Source: Pseudobutyrivibrio xylanivorans (GTDB taxonomy: Bacteria; Bacillota; Clostridia; Lachnospirales; Lachnospiraceae). From it: a stretch of 64,000 nucleotides of DNA. The stretch covers positions 930,001 to 994,000 of the forward strand of contig NZ_VTVE01000001.1 of assembly GCF_010906925.1 (NCBI RefSeq), given 5' to 3'. Made by a program: the position numbers and the translations under genes. How positions within the stretch are numbered: position 1 is the stretch's first letter; the number at the start of each line of letters is the position of its first letter. Positions 1 through 8,160 of this stretch are shown here, piece by piece. The notes beneath the pieces are model-generated. The model saw nothing but the letters and a program-made list of their open reading frames with translations. It did not search any database and was not told the origin of the DNA.

Positions 1-161
1 AAGGCGCTCATTTCGGTAACAATGTGAGCCATTCTCATAGAAGATCCAATCATATGTGGAAGTCTAATGTGAAGTCCGTTAAGTGTAATGTGAATGGAAC
101 ACCTAAGAAGTTATATGTATGTACTTCTTGTTTACGTTCTGGCAAGGTTGAGCGTGCTTAA
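1..161 (+). CDS. rpmB: 50S ribosomal protein L28, 3' part
   Basis: The last 52 codons of L28, a large-subunit protein, are readable from base 3. They begin GAHFGNNVSHSHRRSN, the conserved L28 N-terminal block, and end SCLRSGKVERA. The family is about 61-63 residues, so roughly nine N-terminal residues lie outside the window. A terminator follows 15 bases after the stop. L28 directly upstream of yloU-fakA is a common Firmicutes order. Identity is certain from sequence; only the 5' end is missing. Confidence 0.95.
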   Translation, partial: GAHFGNNVSHSHRRSNHMWKSNVKSVKCNVNGTPKKLYVCTSCLRSGKVERA

Positions 162-176
162 TCTTACACGATATTG

Positions 177-204
177 AAAGTCACTCGGAAGGGTGACTTT
201 TTTT
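177..204 (+). terminator. Intrinsic terminator of rpmB
   Basis: AAAGTCAC (177-184) pairs perfectly with GTGACTTT (193-200) across an 8-base loop and runs into a T-tract. It isolates rpmB from the yloU operon. Confidence 0.85.
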
Positions 205-290
205 ATGCCAAGATTTAGGGTATAAATTTCTAGATGTGTGAATTTTCTCGCTAGATGTTGATAGGATGTACCAATACTTACTTTCATTTT

Positions 291-326
291 TTAGTCATTT
301 AGTATATAATGAGTCATCATGACTAA
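291..326 (+). promoter_or_regulatory. Putative yloU promoter with AGTCAT palindrome
   Basis: A consensus -10 TATAAT lies at 305-310; the -35 is weak (TTTCAT, 283-288, 16-nt spacer). AGTCAT occurs at 293-298 and again at 312-317, where with C318 and ATGACT (319-324) it forms a perfect palindrome over the expected start of transcription. The arrangement looks like an operator, but no regulator is identified. Confidence 0.45.
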
Positions 327-352
327 ATATGCGAATTTGGAGGTATAATTTT

Positions 353-712
353 ATGCAAGGTCAAATGGAAACAGAACTTGGTAAGATTGTAATAGACACT
401 GATGTAATCGCAACTTATGCTGGTTCAGTTGCTGTTGAATGCTTTGGCATTGTTGGTATGGCAGCTGTTAATATGAAGGACGGCTTGGTTAAGCTTTTGA
501 AAAAAGATTATCTAAATCATGGAATTAATGCTGTTATCTCAGATGACAATGTTATTTCTATTGATTTTCATGTTATTGTTTCTTATGGTGTAAGCATCGA
601 AGCTGTTGCAGAAAACCTTATTGAGACAGTAAAATTCAAGGTATCTTCATTTACTGGTTTGACTGTAGATACTATCAACATTTACGTTGAAGGCGTAAGA
701 GTTATTGACTAA
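353..712 (+). CDS. yloU: Asp23/Gls24 family envelope stress protein (YloU-like)
   Basis: A 119-residue protein of the Asp23/Gls24 family. Members are small, abundant proteins linked to envelope stress and, in staphylococci, membrane-associated through a partner; they have no known catalytic activity. The family pattern is visible: an early VIATYAGSVAVEC segment, central beta strands (VISIDFHVIVSYGVSI) and the terminal INIYVEGVRV motif. The ATG at 353 is preferred to an in-frame upstream ATG at 329 because GGAGG at 339-343 is correctly spaced for it. The stop overlaps the ribosome binding site of fakA 14 bases on, so the pair is co-transcribed, as in Bacillus yloU-yloV. No signal peptide or membrane segment is seen. 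Confidence 0.88.
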   Translation: MQGQMETELGKIVIDTDVIATYAGSVAVECFGIVGMAAVNMKDGLVKLLKKDYLNHGINAVISDDNVISIDFHVIVSYGVSIEAVAENLIETVKFKVSSFTGLTVDTINIYVEGVRVID

Positions 713-726
713 GGAGGCAATTTATA

Positions 727-2238
727 GTGGAGATCCAAACTATCGATGCGTCTTTGTTAGCAAAGATGTTTCTTTCGGGAGCAAAGAATCTCGAAGCCAA
801 AAAAGAGTGGATAAATGAATTAAACGTTTTCCCTGTTCCTGATGGAGATACAGGTACAAATATGACAATGACTATCATGTCTGCAGCTAATGCTGTTAAG
901 GAGCTTGATAATGCAGATATGAAGACAGTAGTTAAGGCTATTTCTTCTGGTTCACTTAGAGGTGCCAGAGGTAACTCAGGTGTTATTTTATCTCAGCTTT
1001 TCCGTGGCTTCGCCAAGGTTGTTTCGGGTTATGATGAAGTTACAGTTGATATTTTAAGTGAGGCTTTTGAGAAGGCCGTTCAGACAGCTTACAAGGCAGT
1101 TATGCAGCCTAAGGAAGGTACTATTCTTACAGTAGCTAGAGGAGCTGCTGACAAGGCTGTTTCGATGAAGGGCAGAACAAAAGATATCGTAGCATTCTGC
1201 GAGGCAGTTATTGCTGAGGCTGAGGCTACACTTGCTAAGACTCCAGATATGCTTCCTGTACTTAAGCAGGCTGGCGTAGTTGATTCTGGTGGACAGGGTC
1301 TTGTATGCGTACTTCAGGGTGCTTATGATGCTCTTATTGGTAAGGATGTAGACTATGCTTCTGAGGCTGAGGCTGCTCCTGCACCTATTAAGACTAAATA
1401 TATTGTTGAGTTTGTGGTTGAGGCTGATGCACCACTTGCTTCATATCAGCTCAAGGAAATCCAGGCTAAAATCGAAAAGATTGCAGTTGGTGAGATTTCT
1501 GATATCAAGATAGCAGAAGAGGGAGCTGAGACAGTTGCTGTTGAAGCACCTAAGAAGGAAGAGCCAGCTGAGCCTGCAAAGGAAATGGGATTTGTTTCAA
1601 TTGCTACAGGTGAGGGTCTTACATCTATCTTCACAGAGCTTGGTTGTGACTACATGATTCCAGGTGGTCAGACAATGAATCCTTCTACAGATGATATTCT
1701 TAGCGCTGTTGAAAAGGTTAATGCGAAGACAGTATTTGTTCTTCCTAACAATAAAAATATTATCCTTGCTGCTAATCAGGCAGCTGATATCTGTGAGGAC
1801 AAGCAGATTGTAGTTATTCCTACAAAGACAATTCCTCAGGGTATTACTGCACTTATTACATTTGATCCTGATGCATCAGTTGAGGACAATCAGGCAGCTA
1901 TGACTGAGGAAATCGCTAATGTAAAGACAGGTCAGGTTACATACGCAGTTCGTGATACTATGATTGATGATAAGGAAATCAAGAATGGTGACTGGATGGG
2001 AATGGGAGATTCAGGTCTTCTTTCAGTTAATGCTGATATTTCAGTTGCATTTAAAGAGATGATTGACCTTATGGTATCTGAAGATTCTTCTGTTGTTTCA
2101 ATTTATTGGGGCGAGGGAAGTGATCAGAGCAAGGCAGAAGAGCTTGGCGCTGCTATAGAGGCTAAATACCCAGATCTTGAGATTGAGATCTCTGAGGGTG
2201 GTCAGGCCGTTTATGCATATATCGTTTCAGTGGAGTAA
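727..2238 (+). CDS. fakA: Fatty acid kinase catalytic subunit FakA (DAK2 protein, YloV)
   Basis: FakA phosphorylates fatty acids presented by a DegV-family FakB protein, feeding exogenous or recycled acyl chains into PlsX/PlsY phospholipid synthesis. The N-terminal DhaL/DAK2 kinase domain (about 1-200) carries the Mg-ATP motif PDGDTGTNM at 38-46 and GARGNSGVILSQLF. A Glu/Pro/Ala-rich linker near 265-285 leads to the C-terminal FakB-contacting region. At 503 residues it is somewhat shorter than B. subtilis YloV. The start is GTG at 727, preceded by AAGGAGG. recG begins 2 bases after the stop. No degV-type fakB gene lies in the window. Function follows from the family. Confidence 0.9.
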   Translation: MEIQTIDASLLAKMFLSGAKNLEAKKEWINELNVFPVPDGDTGTNMTMTIMSAANAVKELDNADMKTVVKAISSGSLRGARGNSGVILSQLFRGFAKVVSGYDEVTVDILSEAFEKAVQTAYKAVMQPKEGTILTVARGAADKAVSMKGRTKDIVAFCEAVIAEAEATLAKTPDMLPVLKQAGVVDSGGQGLVCVLQGAYDALIGKDVDYASEAEAAPAPIKTKYIVEFVVEADAPLASYQLKEIQAKIEKIAVGEISDIKIAEEGAETVAVEAPKKEEPAEPAKEMGFVSIATGEGLTSIFTELGCDYMIPGGQTMNPSTDDILSAVEKVNAKTVFVLPNNKNIILAANQAADICEDKQIVVIPTKTIPQGITALITFDPDASVEDNQAAMTEEIANVKTGQVTYAVRDTMIDDKEIKNGDWMGMGDSGLLSVNADISVAFKEMIDLMVSEDSSVVSIYWGEGSDQSKAEELGAAIEAKYPDLEIEISEGGQAVYAYIVSVE

Positions 2239-2239
2239 A

Positions 2240-4291
2240 ATGATGGAACTGTTGTCGCCTATAGACACTATTAAGGGTGTCGGAGAAAAGACAACTAAAT
2301 TACTTAACAAATTAGGAGTATATACCATAGAGGATATACTCCTTTTTTTTCCGCGCACATATCTGATTTATCCGGAAGTTTCTACACCTAATCCAGATAA
2401 CGTTAATTCTTTAATAAGTATTGCAGGTAGAATTAAAACTAGCCCAAAGGTTTTTCGTTCAAAGAGCAGGATAGATGTGCTTTCAGCTACGGCATTTGTG
2501 GGAGATATACCAGTTGATTTAGTTTGGTTTAACTCAAATTATTTAAAATCCTCTCTTGAGCCTGGGAAAGTATATGTATTCTATGGAAGGCTTGTTTTTG
2601 ATAAAAATCGATATAAAATATCTCAACCACTTATATTTGAGACAGAAAAGTATGAGGAACTGAGAAATCAAATTCAACCGATTTATCATTTAACAAAGGG
2701 ACTTAGCAATAATCTGGTTCTAAAATCAGTAAAGGCAGCACTTGATAATTGTAAGTTGCCAGAGAAAAGACTTCCTGATGAAATAGAAGATAAGAACAAT
2801 TTTTTAACTTATAGTCAGGCTCTAAAGACTTATCATTTTCCTGAAAATTTTGATGAGCTTGTAAAGGCGAGGAAGCGTCTTGCCTATGAAGAGATGTTTT
2901 TCTTTATTTTAAATTCAAGGCTTCAAGAAGATAAAAGTGTATCTTATCCCAATAAATTTAGGATTTCTCATCATAGTCAGACTGATGATTTTAGAAACTC
3001 TCTTCAGTTTGCCCTTACTAGAGATCAGGATAAGGTATTTAATGATATTTTGTCTGATATTCAAGGCGAGTATGTTACCCAGAGACTTATTCAGGGAGAT
3101 GTAGGCTCCGGAAAGACAATAGTGGCATTTCTTGCCATGTTAGATGTTGCCTTATCAGGTTATCAAGCAGCTATTATGGCTCCAACAGAGGTACTTGCCA
3201 AGCAGCACTATGAGGGATTTGTAAAATGGGTTGAAAATGCAGGCCTTAATATTCCTGTAGCCCTGTTTACAGGCTCTATGAAAGCCTCAGAAAAAAAGGC
3301 TATGGCAAAGCTAGTGGCTGAGAATGACTCTTGTTTAATTGTTGGAACCCATGCTCTTATTTCTGAGGGGCGAGAGTTCGGAAACTTAGCACTTGTTATA
3401 ACTGATGAGCAACATAGATTTGGAGTTCAGCAGCGTGATAAGCTTTCTTCCAAAGGTGAGCATCCTCATATTATTGTTATGTCAGCTACACCTATTCCAA
3501 GAACGCTTGCTATGATTTTATATGGCAATATGCATGTTTCTGCTATAAAAGAACTCCCAGCAAATAGATTGCCTATTAAAACTTGTGTTATCAAAGAAAG
3601 TATGCGAAAGACTGCATACAAATTCGTCAGCGATGAAATTGCTAAGGGACATCAGGTATATATTATTTGTCCATTGGTTGAGGCTTCAGAGACAACAGAA
3701 GCACAAAATGTTACTGACTACAGTAAAAAGCTTAACGAATACTTTGACGGTGCTTATTCCATTGGTGTTTTACATGGAAAAATGAAGCCAGCTGATAAGA
3801 ACCAGGTAATGGAGGATTTCGCTAATCATAAGACTCAAATCCTTGTGTCTACAACAGTTGTAGAAGTAGGTGTTAATGTTCCCAATGCAACTGTTATGAT
3901 GATAGAAAATGCCAATAGATTTGGACTTGCAGCACTTCATCAGCTCAGGGGCAGAGTGGGAAGAGGCAGTGCTCAAAGTTACTGTATCCTAATGAATTCT
4001 AGCTCTGATAATAGAGAGTCTGAGCGACTAAATATAATGCTTAAATCAAACGATGGATTCTTCATAGCTAGAGAAGATCTTAAATTAAGAGGCCCAGGAG
4101 ATATGTTTGGCGTAAGACAAAGCGGTGAATTTAGCTTTAAAGTGGCTGATATCTATCAGGATGCTGATGAGCTAGAGATGGCCAGCCAGGATGTAGAAGA
4201 GCTGTTAAAAAAAGACCCTAGCCTGGATAATCATCCTAAGCTAAGGTCCACATTAAATTCATTCCTCACTAACCAGTTTTACGTGCTCTAG
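2240..4291 (+). CDS. recG: ATP-dependent DNA helicase RecG
   Basis: RecG is a monomeric superfamily 2 branch-migration helicase that regresses stalled replication forks and processes Holliday junctions. A 683-residue protein is read from the ATG at 2240 (GTGGAG just upstream); the open frame runs further 5' inside fakA but has no ribosome site there. Visible elements are the N-terminal wedge/OB region (about 60-160), Walker A GDVGSGKT near 287, DEQHRFG (motif II), SATPIPRT (motif III), and GRVGRG late in the helicase C domain. Its 3' end overlaps the convergent rqcH gene by 33 bases, so the two messages are complementary at their ends. Confidence 0.96.
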   Translation: MMELLSPIDTIKGVGEKTTKLLNKLGVYTIEDILLFFPRTYLIYPEVSTPNPDNVNSLISIAGRIKTSPKVFRSKSRIDVLSATAFVGDIPVDLVWFNSNYLKSSLEPGKVYVFYGRLVFDKNRYKISQPLIFETEKYEELRNQIQPIYHLTKGLSNNLVLKSVKAALDNCKLPEKRLPDEIEDKNNFLTYSQALKTYHFPENFDELVKARKRLAYEEMFFFILNSRLQEDKSVSYPNKFRISHHSQTDDFRNSLQFALTRDQDKVFNDILSDIQGEYVTQRLIQGDVGSGKTIVAFLAMLDVALSGYQAAIMAPTEVLAKQHYEGFVKWVENAGLNIPVALFTGSMKASEKKAMAKLVAENDSCLIVGTHALISEGREFGNLALVITDEQHRFGVQQRDKLSSKGEHPHIIVMSATPIPRTLAMILYGNMHVSAIKELPANRLPIKTCVIKESMRKTAYKFVSDEIAKGHQVYIICPLVEASETTEAQNVTDYSKKLNEYFDGAYSIGVLHGKMKPADKNQVMEDFANHKTQILVSTTVVEVGVNVPNATVMMIENANRFGLAALHQLRGRVGRGSAQSYCILMNSSSDNRESERLNIMLKSNDGFFIAREDLKLRGPGDMFGVRQSGEFSFKVADIYQDADELEMASQDVEELLKKDPSLDNHPKLRSTLNSFLTNQFYVL

Positions 4292-6010
4292 TGTAGGTGT
4301 GACAACCATTGAATAGTTAGTGTAATATACTACAAAGCCTGCTACAGCGCTAGTGGGCTTTTTTACGTTCTTCTTTTGGAGATAATCAATTTCAACTTTG
4401 TCAGTATCTCTTCCAGAAGAGTAATAAGCGGCCAGTTCAGCAGCGTGCTCATAGGTACTATCAGGAAGTTCTTTTCCATTTGTTTTAACAATGACATGAC
4501 TGCCATGTATCTTTTTGGTATGAAACCACCAGTCATTTCCTGTTGCAAACTTGAATGTAAGCTCGTCATTCTGATAATTATTTTTACCTACATATATATC
4601 AAACCCATTGTCATCTACAAAGTGTAGAGGCTTGCTTTTCTTTGATTTTTCTTTCTTGTTACCAGTGTGTTTTTTGATAAACCCATGGTCAGAAAGCTCT
4701 CGTCTAATATCAGCCAGATCTGTTTCAGTCTCGGCAATGTTAAGGGCTGTCTCGATAGATTTTAAAAGTTCAAGTTCAGTTTTAGATTGCTCAATATATG
4801 TGTCTAATGCCTCGGCGGTACGCTTTAATTTGGCATATTTATCAAAATACTTTTTAGCGTTATCAGATGCAGATAAATCCGGATCCAAAGGAATAGTCAG
4901 TTCCTTGTTGTCATAGTAATTAATTACTGTGATTGATTTATCATTTGGCTTAGCTTCGTAACCGTAGGTGTGAAGTAGCTCGCCATATATCTTATATTTA
5001 TCACGTTTTTCAGTATCTTTTAACTGTTTAGACTGTAGATCTAGCTTCTTAGAAGCTCGCTCAATATGATTTGAAATGATTTTTCTTAAATCTGATGACT
5101 TTTGTCGAATATTAGTGTATTTGTTGCGCTTTGCATAGTACTGAACAAGTATTTCAGACATAGTTTCGTAGCTATTTGACGACATGTCCTGATACATTTT
5201 AAGTTCTATAGGCGCATATTCAACTGGCTCGTTGTTAGCCGGATTGATGTAAATATTAAAATTGTATTTGTTGTTTTTTACGTCATCGATTAGCTCTATA
5301 AATGCCTTATAAAGTCTGTCTTTGTGCTCATCAAAGAGAGAAGCGCAGGCAGCATCAGAATCTATTCCAGCTCGATAACAAATTTCATTTGTAATAGTAG
5401 GGCTTAATCCAATAAATGAGGAGATTAATGCCTTATAAATGGAGTTACTTTTCTTTAAAACCTGATTTTTGAAATAATCCTCTGTAGATTCTAAAGGATT
5501 GATTTTTCCTTCCTGAGCTGGGATGAAATAATCTCGGCCAGGTAAAACTTCTCTGACAGAACTTACAGATGAAGGCACGTGCTTAATTGAATCTAATATC
5601 ATGTTTTCTTCATTACAGAAAATGATATTAGAATGCTTGCCCATTATTTCTACATAAAGGTATTTGAAGGTGATATCCCCCATATCATTTAAATGCTGAA
5701 TCTTAAAGCGAATAGCTCGCTCAAGACCCATCTGCTGAATCTCAATAATACGTCCAGCTCCAATGTGTTTTCTTAGCAACATACAAAAGCCTGGAGCTGT
5801 TGCAGGAGCTGGCTTGTTTTCATCAGTTATGTAGATAAATGGAAGAGAAGCGTTAGCAGAAATCAAAAGGCGCTTATTTCCATTTTGAGTGTTGATTGTT
5901 ATTAAAAGTTCCTCTCGCTCAGGCTGAGAAATTTTATTTATTTTTCCATTTAAAAGTAGGTTATTAAATTCATCCACAAGGGCATGAATAGATATGCCGT
6001 CTAGTGCCAT
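4259..6010 (-). CDS. rqcH: Ribosome quality control protein RqcH (NFACT/FbpA family)
   Basis: RqcH binds obstructed 50S subunits carrying peptidyl-tRNA and recruits tRNA-Ala to add C-terminal alanine tails that mark nascent chains for degradation. The NFACT-N domain starts MALDGISIHALVDEF, a long charged helical region spans about 290-420, and NFACT-R (about 455-560) carries the hallmark NDWWFHTKKIHGSHVIVK. At residues 97-98, where B. subtilis RqcH has the tRNA-contacting Asp-Arg pair, this protein reads Glu-Arg. It stands alone, divergent from yicC and convergent with recG. Older databases call the family fibronectin-binding; the RQC role is better supported. Confidence 0.92.
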   Translation of the reverse strand: MALDGISIHALVDEFNNLLLNGKINKISQPEREELLITINTQNGNKRLLISANASLPFIYITDENKPAPATAPGFCMLLRKHIGAGRIIEIQQMGLERAIRFKIQHLNDMGDITFKYLYVEIMGKHSNIIFCNEENMILDSIKHVPSSVSSVREVLPGRDYFIPAQEGKINPLESTEDYFKNQVLKKSNSIYKALISSFIGLSPTITNEICYRAGIDSDAACASLFDEHKDRLYKAFIELIDDVKNNKYNFNIYINPANNEPVEYAPIELKMYQDMSSNSYETMSEILVQYYAKRNKYTNIRQKSSDLRKIISNHIERASKKLDLQSKQLKDTEKRDKYKIYGELLHTYGYEAKPNDKSITVINYYDNKELTIPLDPDLSASDNAKKYFDKYAKLKRTAEALDTYIEQSKTELELLKSIETALNIAETETDLADIRRELSDHGFIKKHTGNKKEKSKKSKPLHFVDDNGFDIYVGKNNYQNDELTFKFATGNDWWFHTKKIHGSHVIVKTNGKELPDSTYEHAAELAAYYSSGRDTDKVEIDYLQKKNVKKPTSAVAGFVVYYTNYSMVVTPTLEHVKLVSEE

Positions 6011-6048
6011 TAATCTAGTATTCCTTTCTTATTCTAATGCGGATTTAA

Positions 6049-6077
6049 TTGACTATTATGATACATTTAATTATAAT
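6049..6077 (+). promoter_or_regulatory. Promoter of the yicC operon
   Basis: TTGACT (6049-6054), a 17-nt spacer and a perfect TATAAT (6072-6077) lie in the short divergent gap between rqcH and yicC and drive the rightward operon. Confidence 0.8.
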
Positions 6078-6139
6078 TAAAAACAACTATGTAAAAGTGG
6101 ATTATTATGCAAAGTTACATAGAGAAAGAGGATACTCAC

Positions 6140-7018
6140 ATGGTTCGTAGCATGACGGGATATGGCAAGGGAATTGCCGAAAATTCAGACGCTCGTGTCA
6201 CAATTGAAATGAAATCTGTTAATCACAGATATCTAGATTTGAATATCAAACTTCCTAAGAAGCTCAATTTTTTAGAGAGCACAATTCGTAATAAAATCAG
6301 CGAAAGCGTATTTAGAGGCAAGGTCGACGTTTATATTACTCTAAACGAGCATTCAGATGCTTGTTATCAGGTTTCAATTAACGATGCTATTGCTCAAAAA
6401 TACTACGATTCAATTTCAGCAATGGCCGACAAGCTTGGCATCGATAATGACATGAAAGCTAGCAGCATTTCTCGTCTTCCAGATGTTATTGAGCTTGAGG
6501 AGATGGAGGCAGATGAGGATAGTCTTAAGACATTAGTTCTCGAGGCCCTTGATGCTTGTGTTGCTCAGTTTGTTGATAGCCGTATTGCTGAGGGTAACAG
6601 ACTAGAGACTGACCTTATTGCTAAGATGGACGAGATGCTTGTCCTTGTTGATAGATTAGAGGCTAGAAGCCCTCAGATTATCGAGGAGTATAGAGCTCGT
6701 CTTAAGACCAAGGTATCAGAGCTATTAGAGGATACCCATATAGACGAGGCAAGGGTTGCCCAAGAGGTTGTCATCTACGCTGATAAGATTTGCATTGACG
6801 AGGAGATGGTTCGTCTTAAGAGCCACGTTTCAGAGACTAGAGGAGTATTTGATCTTGATAAGGAGGTTGGTCGCAAGCTTGATTTCCTTGCACAGGAGCT
6901 TAATAGAGAGGCCAACACAATCCTTTCTAAGTCTACAGATGTAGAGATTGCCGATATTGGCATTACCCTAAAGACACTTATTGAAAAGGTTAGAGAACAG
7001 ATTCAAAACATAGAGTAA
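6140..7018 (+). CDS. yicC: YicC/YloC family endoribonuclease
   Basis: A 292-residue YicC-family protein, whose members were recently shown to have endoribonuclease activity. The N-terminal signature MVRSMTGYGKG and the block MKSVNHRYLDLNIKLP are clear, and the C-terminal DUF1732 region contains FDLDKEVGRKLDFLAQELNREANTI-type sequence ending KTLIEKVREQIQN. The ATG at 6140, behind GAGAAAGAGG, matches the family N-terminus; an earlier in-frame ATG at 6107 adds 11 unconserved residues. It heads the conserved yicC-remA-gmk-rpoZ order, with remA starting 2 bases after its stop. Confidence 0.92.
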   Translation: MVRSMTGYGKGIAENSDARVTIEMKSVNHRYLDLNIKLPKKLNFLESTIRNKISESVFRGKVDVYITLNEHSDACYQVSINDAIAQKYYDSISAMADKLGIDNDMKASSISRLPDVIELEEMEADEDSLKTLVLEALDACVAQFVDSRIAEGNRLETDLIAKMDEMLVLVDRLEARSPQIIEEYRARLKTKVSELLEDTHIDEARVAQEVVIYADKICIDEEMVRLKSHVSETRGVFDLDKEVGRKLDFLAQELNREANTILSKSTDVEIADIGITLKTLIEKVREQIQNIE

Positions 7019-7020
7019 TT

Positions 7021-7284
7021 ATGGCATTTGTAAATATAGGTTTTGGAAATATTATAAATAGCAAAAAGATAGTATCTATGCTTACCTCTGATTCCGCACC
7101 AGCTAAGAGAATTGTTGCTGGTGCCAAGGAAAAGGGCAATATTATTGATGCTACACAAGGTAGACGTACAAGAGCTGTTATTGTGTGTGATTCACATGTT
7201 GTTTTATCAGCCCTTATGCCTGAGACAATTTCCGCTAGAATTAGCGACAATTTCATAAAGGAGGATTTAGATTATGATGCATGA
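7021..7284 (+). CDS. remA: RemA-family DNA-binding regulator (DUF370)
   Basis: An 87-residue protein of the RemA family. In Bacillus subtilis RemA is a DNA-binding activator of biofilm matrix genes; what it controls in Clostridia is not established. The conserved stretches NIGFGNIINSKKIVSM, GRRTRAVIVCDS and ETISARI are present. It sits between yicC and gmk as in many Firmicutes and overlaps the gmk start by 11 bases, giving translational coupling. Family assignment is firm; regulatory target is unknown. Confidence 0.9.
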   Translation: MAFVNIGFGNIINSKKIVSMLTSDSAPAKRIVAGAKEKGNIIDATQGRRTRAVIVCDSHVVLSALMPETISARISDNFIKEDLDYDA

Positions 7285-7912
7285 CAAAGGCCTGGTGGTT
7301 GTATTATCTGGCTTTTCAGGTGCTGGCAAAGGCACTATCATGAAGCATTTGCTTGAAGCACATCCACAAGATTATAATCTATCTATTTCTGCCACTACTC
7401 GTGACATGCGTGCAGGTGAAAAAGAGGGCAGAGAGTATTTCTTCAAGACAAAAGAAGAGTTTGAAGAGATGATTAAAAAAGGCGAGCTCCTTGAATATGC
7501 CACATTCAATGGCAATTCATACGGTACACCAAGAGCTTACGTTGAACAATTAATAGACCGTAGGAAGGACGTCATTCTTGAGATTGACACCCACGGTGCA
7601 CTTCAGGTTAAGAAAATGTATCCAGATGCGCTTTTGTTATTTACAATGCCACCATCTGCTGAAGAGCTTAAAAACAGACTTGTTGGAAGAGGCACAGAGA
7701 CTGATGATGTTATTGCACAGAGACTTGCTATTTCTAACACAGAGGCTGAAATCATGGATAGCTATGACTACCTGATTATCAACGATTCCTTAGAAAAGGC
7801 AGTTGATCAGGTTCATAATATAATTCAAGCTGAACATTTCAGAGTATGCAGAAATACTTTGACAATCAACGAGATGAAAGAACAATTAAAGGTATTTGAA
7901 AGGAGTAATTAA
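7274..7912 (+). CDS. gmk: Guanylate kinase
   Basis: Gmk phosphorylates GMP to GDP with ATP in the cytoplasm, on the route to GTP, dGTP and (p)ppGpp. At 212 residues it is normal length. The P-loop GFSGAGKGT lies at about 13-21, followed by the GMP-binding SISATTRDMRAGEKEGREYFF region and a LID segment RLVGRGTETDDVI. AAGGAGG at 7258-7264 supports the ATG at 7274 within the end of remA. rpoZ follows 2 bases after the stop, the classic gmk-rpoZ pair. Confidence 0.96.
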   Translation: MMHDKGLVVVLSGFSGAGKGTIMKHLLEAHPQDYNLSISATTRDMRAGEKEGREYFFKTKEEFEEMIKKGELLEYATFNGNSYGTPRAYVEQLIDRRKDVILEIDTHGALQVKKMYPDALLLFTMPPSAEELKNRLVGRGTETDDVIAQRLAISNTEAEIMDSYDYLIINDSLEKAVDQVHNIIQAEHFRVCRNTLTINEMKEQLKVFERSN

Positions 7913-7914
7913 TT

Positions 7915-8157
7915 ATGATACATCCATCTTATGTAGAGCTTATGGAAAAGGTTAATGAGAATGTTGAGGTTGGTGAGGAGCCAGTTGTAAATAGCCGTTA
8001 TACAATCGTTGCTGCAACATCTAAGAGAGCACGTCAGATCATCGACGGTGCAGAGCCACTTATCAATCATAAGCCAGGCGACAAGCCACTTTCTATTGCT
8101 GTTAATGAGTTAAATGAAGGCGCAATCAAGATTATCAACGAGGATACAAACAACTAA
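7915..8157 (+). CDS. rpoZ: RNA polymerase omega subunit
   Basis: Omega is the small RNA polymerase subunit that chaperones beta-prime. The 80-residue product carries the RPB6/omega signature NSRYTIVAATSKRARQI at 27-43 and a C-terminal NELNEGAIKI segment. It lies between gmk and rimO in a tight operon, with AAGGAG upstream of its ATG. Confidence 0.94.
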   Translation: MIHPSYVELMEKVNENVEVGEEPVVNSRYTIVAATSKRARQIIDGAEPLINHKPGDKPLSIAVNELNEGAIKIINEDTNN

Positions 8158-8160
8158 TTT

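Noticed and set aside
4376-4916. Rightward open frames inside rqcH
   Set aside because: Antisense shadows with no ribosome sites or conserved motifs.
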